Of a DNA stretch of 11,045 bases, positions 1-5,180 are shown piece after piece (the stretch's first letter is position 1; each line of letters starts with the position of its first letter). The DNA is taken from NCBI GenBank assembly GCA_031283505.1, contig JAITBO010000059.1:1-11045 (forward strand), in the 5' to 3' direction. The notes below the pieces were generated by a model. That model had not been told where the DNA came from. It saw only the letters and a program-made list of their open reading frames with translations, and ran no database searches. A program made the position numbers and the translations under genes. The DNA is from Treponema sp. (lineage in GTDB: Bacteria; Spirochaetota; Spirochaetia; Treponematales; Breznakiellaceae).

Positions 1-1691
1 GTCCGGACGCTGAAATCCCTGCCCAAAAAATACAGGTGATCCACCCTGAGGCCCAGTTCCGCTCCGAACTTCTGATTCGGCGAGGCGTACTCCACGAGGC
101 CGTAGCCTGAGGTGGTAAACCCCTGATTGCGTACATCTCCCGTATACCCCATGGGCCGGATAATCGCCGCGTCAGGAAAGTTTTTGATGGGGAATAGGGC
201 ATCGGGCAGTGACGCTTTTACCCAGGGTGGCAGATCAGCGATGGGGGTTTCCAAAAAAAGATCGATGTCTTCCCGCTGTTTCCACAGGGAGTAGAGTTCC
301 TGCACCCCTGCCGCCGCGATAAATCCACGCCCCAGGTCCCAGTCCAGGTCCACGCGCCCCTGAAAATTGGCGATAGTCATGTTGGTGTCCAGGTTGGCGT
401 TTACATTTGGGGCCGTATAGGATTGACCGGGAGTCAGTCCTAATCCCGTATACTCGTCTAAAAATTTCTGGTTGTACCGGACAGTAACCCTGTTGTCTAT
501 AAACCCGTCGGCAGTGGTCCGGATAAAACCGCCCCCGGCGGCGCCTTTGAGCACCATGGAGGGAATGGGGTTAAAGGTCAAACCCGCAATGAGGAATCCC
601 TGGTAGTTGCCGTACTCGAAGTCCATATTCATATTGCCCCGGATTTCCTCTTCGTCGTAAACATTGCGGTAAGCCGCGCCGACGCCGTCGCTGCCGAAGA
701 AACCGTTCACTTTCATTTCCAGGTTTCCGGTAAAACGGTAATTCGCCGAGAGCGCGGCGCTTCTGATGAAAGGGGCGGTGGACACCGAGTTGATCATCCC
801 CAGGGTTTCGTTGTCCGGCATGGCCCGGCTTAACCCCTTGACCGCCCAGACCAGGGTATCCCAGTAGGTCACTTTCCCCATAAAAAGGATTCCCCCTTTG
901 CCGGCCAGGGGAAAGGACAGGTTGAGGCTGGCAGCGCTTGAACCTATGGCCGCCTCAAGTTCCGCCTCAGTAGGGGAGGGGGTTTTGGAGCTTACTTCCA
1001 GGAGGCCGGAAATGGTGTGCCCGTAGCGGCTGGAAAAGACCCCGTGGGACAGCCGGGCGCTGGACACCATTTTGGGGTCAAAGATGGAAAACCCGCCTCC
1101 CCAGTGATAGGGCCGCTCCAGGTAAAACCCGTCCAGCACCGCCATAAGGTCCCCCGGATCGCCGCCCCGGATGGACGGCAGGGCGTTGAACATTCCCGAA
1201 TACCCCACCCCCGGCAGGAGTTTGATCGAAGTCATCACGTCTTCGATGATTCCGATTTCCGCAGTCCGCGCCAGTTCCCGGTCCGAGAGGGCTACACTGC
1301 GCCCGCTCTTCGTCTCGCTGGTTCCCGGACGCTCCGCCTCCAGCACCAGTTCCCGGCTTTCCAGAACGCCCCCCAGCTTGAGGACCACGGTGATTCGCCG
1401 GGGACCTTCTTCTTCGGCGCTTTCGGCGGGGACAGTCATCCGCCGGCTTTCGTAGCCGGGATAGGCAACACGGATAACCGCCGGCCCGTCATCAGGCAGG
1501 GTGACAAGGGCCTTGCCGTCTTCGTCGCAGACATACTCCTCCCCGTTTCTGAGGAGGATCACCGCCCCTTCCAGGGGCATCTCCAGATCCGCGTCTTCCA
1601 CGGTGACTTCCACATCCCGGGCAAAAAGGAAGCCGGGGACAAAAACAAGCAAGCCGAGGAGTAAAAAAAACAGGACCCGCTCCGGTTTCAT
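1..1691 (-). CDS. TonB-dependent receptor, N-terminal 563 residues (runs off the left edge)
   Basis: The frame is open from ATG 1691-1689 down to base 1, with no stop, so the C-terminal end is missing. It should sit in the outer membrane and import a ligand using TonB energy; the ligand cannot be read from the sequence. Residues 1-24 form a signal peptide (charged start, hydrophobic LLLGLLVFVPGFLFA). Residues 26-107 look like a carboxypeptidase-regulatory-like beta sandwich (VEDADLEMPLEGAVI, then VAYPGYESRRMTV). Residues 130-240 match a TonB plug: LLPGVGYSGMFNALPSIRGG, then LMAVLDGFYLERP, then SRYGHTISGLLEVSSK. The rest alternates like barrel strands. No clear TonB box was seen. The start overlaps the stop of the upstream small gene (ATGA), so translation is probably coupled. 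The family call is solid from the plug motifs; the substrate is unknown. Confidence 0.85.
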   Translation of the reverse strand, partial: MKPERVLFFLLLGLLVFVPGFLFARDVEVTVEDADLEMPLEGAVILLRNGEEYVCDEDGKALVTLPDDGPAVIRVAYPGYESRRMTVPAESAEEEGPRRITVVLKLGGVLESRELVLEAERPGTSETKSGRSVALSDRELARTAEIGIIEDVMTSIKLLPGVGYSGMFNALPSIRGGDPGDLMAVLDGFYLERPYHWGGGFSIFDPKMVSSARLSHGVFSSRYGHTISGLLEVSSKTPSPTEAELEAAIGSSAASLNLSFPLAGKGGILFMGKVTYWDTLVWAVKGLSRAMPDNETLGMINSVSTAPFIRSAALSANYRFTGNLEMKVNGFFGSDGVGAAYRNVYDEEEIRGNMNMDFEYGNYQGFLIAGLTFNPIPSMVLKGAAGGGFIRTTADGFIDNRVTVRYNQKFLDEYTGLGLTPGQSYTAPNVNANLDTNMTIANFQGRVDLDWDLGRGFIAAAGVQELYSLWKQREDIDLFLETPIADLPPWVKASLPDALFPIKNFPDAAIIRPMGYTGDVRNQGFTTSGYGLVEYASPNQKFGAELGLRVDHLYFLGRDFSVR

Positions 1692-1942
1692 GGCGGCGGA
1701 TCGGCCCCTTCGGTCTTGTCCCCAAGTCCGGCTTTTGCCTCCCGTTCCTTCTTCTCATCGGCGGCAAGCTTGCGGTTGTAGATGAAGATGCCCAGGGCCG
1801 CGAATACGATGGCGTTCATCAGGAACCCCTCGTTTTTTTCGCCCAGAGTAAAACCCGTAATATGCCGCACAAGGCTGTACACGATTATGACGAGCCCTAG
1901 GGCGATGAGAATACGGAGCAGCCAAGTCCGGGATAGTTTCAT
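1688..1942 (-). CDS. Small two-helix membrane protein coupled to the TonB-dependent receptor
   Basis: This is an 84-residue protein of unrecognised family. Two hydrophobic stretches, at about residues 8-25 (LLRILIALGLVIIVYSLV) and 40-56 (FLMNAIVFAALGIFIYN), look like transmembrane helices. A charged, proline-ending tail (about 58-84, rich in K, E and D) probably lies in the cytoplasm. The stop codon TGA (1690-1688) overlaps the ATG of the receptor gene by two bases, so the two genes form one translational unit. The start at 1942 was chosen because the hydrophobic coding pattern begins there; a longer open frame reaching 2446 only reads antisense through the HAD gene. A weak AGGA lies 2 bases before the ATG, and a promoter-like pair ends just upstream. 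An accessory role for the receptor is inferred from the coupling alone. Confidence 0.7.
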   Translation of the reverse strand: MKLSRTWLLRILIALGLVIIVYSLVRHITGFTLGEKNEGFLMNAIVFAALGIFIYNRKLAADEKKEREAKAGLGDKTEGADPPP

Positions 1943-1948
1943 TGTCCT

Positions 1949-1977
1949 AGTATAGCCTTTTCGCGGATCAAGGTCTA
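1949..1977 (-). promoter_or_regulatory. Promoter for the small membrane protein / receptor operon
   Basis: On the minus strand a -35 box TAGACC (1977-1972) is followed after 17 bases by a -10 box TATACT (1954-1949). These match the sigma-70 consensus at 4/6 and 5/6. A start 6-8 bases downstream would fall at or next to the ATG at 1942, so the transcript could be leaderless or nearly so. The gap to the divergent HAD gene is only 72 bases. No equally good pair was found for the HAD gene: TATCAT (1993-1998) and TATAGT (1999-2004) are possible -10 boxes without convincing -35 boxes. Confidence 0.45.
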
Positions 1978-2014
1978 TGGAAAAATGTGAATTATCATTA
2001 TAGTGGAGAGCGAA

Positions 2015-2872
2015 ATGAAGATAGCAACGAGAAGCGCGGACCCCGAAAAGATAAAAGCCCTGGCCTTTGATTTGGACGGGACCCTCCTGGCTCCCGGCGC
2101 CGTCCTGACGGAACGTACCCGGAAAGTATTGAGGGGCTGTATGGACCGGGGTGTCCGTATCATCATCGCTACCGGGCGTTCCGTTGCTTCCGCGGACCGG
2201 TACAGGCGGGAGATAGACGCCCAGGGGCCCATGATATGCTTTAACGGGGCTAAGGTAGTGGTCATGCCCGGCGGGGAAATCCTGGGGTTCCGTCCTTTGG
2301 ACCCTCAAACGGTGGGTTTTTGCGTGGACCTGGCCCGGAAAATGGACGTGTATTACCAGGTGTATTTCGCCCGGAGCCGGGAACAGTACGGGGAACTCCT
2401 CATGGGGGAAAAGGACCGGGCCGAAGCCTGGGGCTACCGGGACCATACGGGGATCTGTCCGGTGTTCGGGGATCTCAAGGCGGCCCTGGGAGCGGCGGAT
2501 TTTGAGGGCTGCATAAAAAGTATGTTCCTGGCCGAACCGGAGGTCCTGGACCGGATACGGCCCCGCCTGGAGGAACGTTTCGGCGACAGGGTTTACATAA
2601 CCAAGAGTTCCCCGGCATTTCTGGAAGTTCTTGCCGCCGGGGTTACCAAAGGTTCGGGGCTGCGGATCGCCATGGACCGTTACGGCTTTTCCCCGGAAGA
2701 GGTTATTGCATTTGGGGACGAGGAGAACGACCTCCCCATGTTCACCGTTGCGGGCTTTGCCGTGGTTCCGGCCAACGCCGCTTCCGCTATCCGCGCTTCG
2801 GCGGACTTTGTGACGGGGGCCAACACGGAGGACGGGGCGGCGGCTTTCCTCACCGGTTTTTTCGGATTATAG
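2015..2872 (+). CDS. Cof-type HAD-superfamily hydrolase (sugar-phosphatase-like)
   Basis: This is a 285-residue cytoplasmic phosphatase of the HAD-IIB (Cof/YidA-like) group. These enzymes dephosphorylate small phosphorylated metabolites using an aspartyl-phosphate intermediate and Mg2+. All four HAD motifs are visible: motif I FDLDGTLL with nucleophile D19 and acid/base D21; motif II IIIATGRS (T53); motif III K212 in GVTKGSGL; motif IV FGDEENDLPMF (D235, D239). The large insert between motifs II and III (about residues 70-195) is the C2 cap that selects substrate, and the length is normal for the family. The frame also has a GTG at 2003, but a GGAG at 2005-2008 sits 6 bases before ATG 2015, which decides the start. 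The exact substrate cannot be assigned. It is divergent from the receptor pair and stands alone. Confidence 0.9.
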   Translation: MKIATRSADPEKIKALAFDLDGTLLAPGAVLTERTRKVLRGCMDRGVRIIIATGRSVASADRYRREIDAQGPMICFNGAKVVVMPGGEILGFRPLDPQTVGFCVDLARKMDVYYQVYFARSREQYGELLMGEKDRAEAWGYRDHTGICPVFGDLKAALGAADFEGCIKSMFLAEPEVLDRIRPRLEERFGDRVYITKSSPAFLEVLAAGVTKGSGLRIAMDRYGFSPEEVIAFGDEENDLPMFTVAGFAVVPANAASAIRASADFVTGANTEDGAAAFLTGFFGL

Positions 2873-2912
2873 GCGGTTCGGATGTTTTTTGCACCGCCAA
2901 CAAGTTAAGGGT

Positions 2913-2939
2913 TTGACTATCAACGAGGCTTTATACAAT
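2913..2939 (+). promoter_or_regulatory. Promoter-like pair downstream of the HAD gene (target unclear)
   Basis: TTGACT (2913-2918) and TACAAT (2934-2939) each match the sigma-70 boxes at 5/6, but the spacing is only 15 bases. No gene starts within the next 900 bases on this strand, and the first repeat hairpin (2942-2966) follows at once. If active, it would drive a non-coding transcript or read through to the signalling operon. It may also be chance in AT-rich DNA. Confidence 0.25.
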
Positions 2940-2941
2940 TA

Positions 2942-2980
2942 AAATAAAATGCTGTGCAATTTATTTATGTACAGTTTTTA
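2942..2980. repeat. Repeat fragment with AT-rich hairpin; partial copy of the 3692-3808 palindrome
   Basis: AAATAAAATG (2942-2951) pairs with CAATTTATTT (2957-2966) with one mismatch across a 5-base loop. The stretch 2951-2980 matches 3777-3806 in direct orientation at 25 of 30 positions, and both contain TTATTTATGTAC. The copy here has the outer-arm sequences but lacks the inner GAG...CTC core found at 3717-3775. Confidence 0.6.
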
Positions 2981-3146
2981 ATCTTCGTGCCGAGGTTCCT
3001 CAAGATTGTTCCTGATTTCCTCACCACACGAACCAACCTGCTCAACAAACTTGTTTGCACGGCTCTCCGGCCCTGTCGGACCAGAGTACCACCGTTTCCC
3101 GATAATTTAAATCATAACATCTTCGTGGTTCCTATTATTCTTCCTG

Positions 3147-3333
3147 TGTAACATGAGTTATTAAATGATCGTCATCCGCTTGAAAACAGCGAAAAATAAA
3201 AAACATCCAGCGTTTTAAACCTCTGGTTCAAAGCGGCCTGTTAAATGTAACAGTATTTACTGCCGGATCGATAACAAGACAATTTAAAAAAGGGCTTAAA
3301 ACTGAATTTTTGGAACAGCCTCATGTTACATTT
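3147..3333. repeat. Pair of inverted repeats sharing TGTAACA
   Basis: TGTAACATGAG (3147-3157) has a perfect 11-base inverted copy, CTCATGTTACA, at 3320-3330. AAATGTAACA (3243-3252) has a perfect 10-base inverted copy, TGTTACATTT, at 3324-3333. The right-hand site is therefore shared by two left-hand partners. The segment between them has no coding signal. These could be ends of a decayed element; that is an inference. Confidence 0.45.
3308..3322 (+). repeat. Solo copy of the TTTTGGAACAGCCTC repeat end
   Basis: TTTTGGAACAGCCTC here is identical to 3761-3775, the right arm of the large palindrome. Its left arm (3717-3731) is the inverted form with one mismatch. A free-standing end suggests the remnant of an insertion element or of a miniature inverted-repeat element. 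It abuts the CTCATGTTACA repeat at 3320-3330. Confidence 0.55.
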
Positions 3334-3378
3334 GTCAATTATTTGCATTACCTTACGTTAAATCTTACCCTGGCGGGA

Positions 3379-3400
3379 TGATTCGCAGGCGGGTCCATAC
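3379..3400 (-). repeat. Dispersed 22-base repeat, intergenic copy
   Basis: Read on the minus strand, this segment contains ATGGACCCGCCTGCGAATCA and matches 7426-7447 inside the histidine kinase gene at 21 of 22 positions. In the matching frame the minus strand reads MDPPANHPARVRFNVR and then a TAA stop, while the kinase copy reads GMDPLANQ. A small hairpin-forming motif (CGCTCTGAAGGGCG on the minus strand, complement of 3403-3416) lies just upstream of it. No ribosome binding site or recognisable domain accompanies it, so it is listed as a repeat rather than a gene. Confidence 0.65.
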
Positions 3401-3637
3401 TTCGCCCTTCAGAGCGAGGTTGTTGATTTTCTCACCAAAATTTTACCGTAACCCCTACTCTAAACCCAAAATTATGAACCGGGGGTAAAAACAGAGCTTA
3501 CTATGAAAGAAAGACAGGCGCTCATGTACGAATTTCATGACATCCCGGGGAAAATTTGCCATAAAAACAAGGCTATCAGATAGCCCTAAACTGTTGCAAG
3601 TAAATCCCTTTTTTTACCTTTTAGTCAACGCGGATAC

Positions 3638-3666
3638 TTGTCTATACCGCTTTCTTGTCATACTAT
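3638..3666 (+). promoter_or_regulatory. Candidate promoter of the two-component signalling operon
   Basis: TTGTCT (3638-3643) and TACTAT (3661-3666) are separated by exactly 17 bases, each matching the sigma-70 boxes at 4/6. Transcription would begin near 3673. That gives a 5' leader of about 240 bases before the GTG at 3911, containing the 3692-3808 palindrome and the 3835-3876 hairpin. It is the best plus-strand pair seen in the last 300 bases before the operon. Confidence 0.4.
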
Positions 3667-3691
3667 AAAATAATGTGAGTTTGATAAAGCT

Positions 3692-3808
3692 CTAAGGAAC
3701 TGTAAAATAAAATGTTGAGCCTGTTCCAAAACTAATTGACTGTGCGCTAAACGTGCACGGTTTTGGAACAGCCTCTGCTGTGTATTTTATTTATGTACGG
3801 TTCCTAAG
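3692..3808. repeat. 117-base near-palindrome with nested inner inverted repeat
   Basis: The outer arms CTAAGGAACTGTA (3692-3704) and TACGGTTCCTAAG (3796-3808) pair at 11 of 13 positions. The inner arms GAGCCTGTTCCAAAAC (3717-3732) and GTTTTGGAACAGCCTC (3760-3775) pair at 15 of 16. A short GTGC/GCAC stem lies at the centre (3742-3757). AAATAAAAT-type sequence links the outer and inner arms on both sides. It encodes nothing and has the shape of a miniature inverted-repeat element. As RNA in the operon leader it would fold into one long hairpin. Confidence 0.75.
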
Positions 3809-3834
3809 GGCCTGTGAATGGGCGCCAATTTTTA

Positions 3835-3876
3835 CGAATTGTTCGGATAAATTCGCGCAATTCGGGGGTTTTTTCT
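3835..3876 (+). terminator. Terminator-like hairpin in the leader of the regulator gene
   Basis: CGAATTG (3835-3841) and CAATTCG (3858-3864) form a perfect 7-bp stem around a 16-base loop, followed by GGGG and a run of six T (3869-3874), then CTCTTT. An alternative stem, GAATT (3836-3840) with AATTC (3850-3854), would compete for the same left arm. It ends about 35 bases before the GTG start at 3911. It could be the terminator of a leader transcript or an attenuator. The stem is AT-rich and the G run before the T tract is unusual, so function is uncertain. Confidence 0.35.
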
Positions 3877-3910
3877 CTTTGTCGAACTCAAGTTAAGGCA
3901 GGAGATAAAG

Positions 3911-5176
3911 GTGAAGCAGATACTGGTTATGGATGAATCGCCCTTGTTCCGCGAGTATCTGCGGGAAAAGCTTACCAAAAGTAACATAGAAGTTAACGTT
4001 GCGGTGAATGTACTTGAGGGTATATCCAAGATGAGGACTATAGCGCCGGATCTTATCATCATGGATTACCATCTGGCTTCCCGGGACAATATGCAGGCGC
4101 TGATCAAAAAACAGGAAAGCCCTTCCACGGTGGGGATTCCGGTGATAATCACCGCTCAAAAGCTGGATCAGAAGCGGATCATTGAACTCGTTTCTTTTGA
4201 CGTAAAGAAAGTGTTCGTCAAACCGATAAAGATAGACGCTTTTTTTGCGACCCTTACGGAGATACTGGGCATAACATTCGTTGTGGATGATACGCCGGGA
4301 ATAGTGGATGTCCACGTAAACGATGACATCATATTTATCGAGGCGGCTCAGGGGTTCAACCGGGACAAGCTGGACCTGCTTAAGTTCAAGATCATTGAAC
4401 TGGTGGATTTATACGACATCAGAACTCCCAAAGTCGTCGTCATGATAACCGATATGCAGCTTAACTTTGCCGATAGTCCCAATTTGGAAATGTTTATGGA
4501 CACGACGATTCAGGCCAGCGGGGCGCGTAATTCTGATGTGCGGGTGTTGACCATGGATAATTTTGTGCGCCAGTTCATCGCCGGGCAGAAGCGGTATGCG
4601 GAGATCGAAGTGGTGGATAATCTCCAGGCCGCCATGGGTATTTTTCTTTCGGAAGAAGAAAAATGGGATGAAGATGATAAAAATTCCGGTATCCCCGAAG
4701 ATAAGCTGCTCCAGTTAAGTCCGTCAGGCCCAGGTGCATCGGTACAGTTCAGGTTCAGTTCTGAACATAACCCCTGTTTTTCCATAGATGAAATCAGGGA
4801 ATACCTGGGAGATCTCAGAATTGCTGTGGTGGATGATGATTTTATTATACAGGAAATGATCAGGAACACATTCCGGTGCATCAATGCGGCGGTCAGCGCC
4901 TATGGTGACGGCGGGGAATTCCTGGCGGCGGTGGAGACGGAGGTTTTTTCCCTGGTTTTTCTGGATCTGATGATGCCCAAGGTGGACGGGTTTTCGGTTT
5001 TAAGAGCCTTGCAGGTGAACCGGATAGAACAGCCGGTAATCATACTGTCTGCGGTAAGCCATCGGGAGTCGGTGATCCGGGCTTTCCAGATGGGGGTAAA
5101 GAGCTACCTCATCAAGCCATTGAAGCCGGATGACATATTCAGGAAGTCTCTTGAAATCCTCAGGGCGAATTTTTAG
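3911..5176 (+). CDS. Double-receiver response regulator with a STAS-like middle domain
   Basis: This 421-residue soluble regulator has no DNA-binding or enzymatic output domain. Receiver 1 (about 1-120) has acid pocket D8/E9, phospho-acceptor D52 in [10 protein letters not shown]81 and K104 (FVKPI). Receiver 2 (about 302-421) has D308-D310, D352 in [13 protein letters not shown]380 and K402 (LIKPLKP). Both look competent for phosphorylation. The middle (about 125-248) alternates strands and helices in an order that resembles a STAS/anti-sigma-antagonist fold; that is inference from pattern, not a motif match. Residues 249-298 are an acidic linker. The GTG start was chosen because GGAG (3901-3904) lies 6 bases ahead; the next ATG (3929) would cut the first strand. 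Its stop is 4 bases before the kinase gene, so this is probably the kinase's partner. Confidence 0.85.
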   Translation: MKQILVMDESPLFREYLREKLTKSNIEVNVAVNVLEGISKMRTIAPDLIIMDYHLASRDNMQALIKKQESPSTVGIPVIITAQKLDQKRIIELVSFDVKKVFVKPIKIDAFFATLTEILGITFVVDDTPGIVDVHVNDDIIFIEAAQGFNRDKLDLLKFKIIELVDLYDIRTPKVVVMITDMQLNFADSPNLEMFMDTTIQASGARNSDVRVLTMDNFVRQFIAGQKRYAEIEVVDNLQAAMGIFLSEEEKWDEDDKNSGIPEDKLLQLSPSGPGASVQFRFSSEHNPCFSIDEIREYLGDLRIAVVDDDFIIQEMIRNTFRCINAAVSAYGDGGEFLAAVETEVFSLVFLDLMMPKVDGFSVLRALQVNRIEQPVIILSAVSHRESVIRAFQMGVKSYLIKPLKPDDIFRKSLEILRANF

Positions 5177-5180
5177 CGCT

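Larger units (their letters stand above)
2873..3910. other. Gene-free, AT-rich, repeat-dense intergenic region
   Basis: No convincing gene was found in these 1,038 bases. Short open frames (for example 2954-3151 on the plus strand, 65 residues) lack a ribosome binding site, a recognisable domain and the GC-rich third positions of the neighbouring genes. The region holds several inverted and direct repeats, listed separately, two promoter-like pairs, and the long 5' leader of the signalling operon. Its AT-rich composition contrasts sharply with the flanking coding sequence. It looks like an accumulation site for small palindromic or transposon-derived elements. Confidence 0.75.

Noticed and set aside
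1017..1664. 215-codon plus-strand open frame
   Set aside because: It is antisense to the TonB-dependent receptor, whose signal peptide and plug motifs are clear on the minus strand.
2872..2898. GGCGGT/ACCGCC hairpin after the HAD gene as an intrinsic terminator
   Set aside because: The T run lies inside the 15-base loop rather than after the stem, so the classical signal is missing.
2954..3151. 65-codon plus-strand open frame in the repeat-dense gap
   Set aside because: It begins inside a repeat, lacks a ribosome binding site, and its composition does not resemble the neighbouring genes.
3210..3245. tRNA-like GGTTCAAA motif
   Set aside because: The flanking bases cannot form a T-arm stem and no cloverleaf can be drawn around it.
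3503..3583. 26-codon open frame starting MKERQALMYEFHD, ending in a GGCTAT/ATAGCC hairpin
   Set aside because: There is no ribosome binding site, no known family and no coding-like base composition; chance is the likelier explanation.
5130..5180. Upstream ATG at 5130 as the kinase start
   Set aside because: It would overlap the regulator gene by 47 bases without a good ribosome binding site; ATG 5181 gives a 4-base gap typical of this operon.
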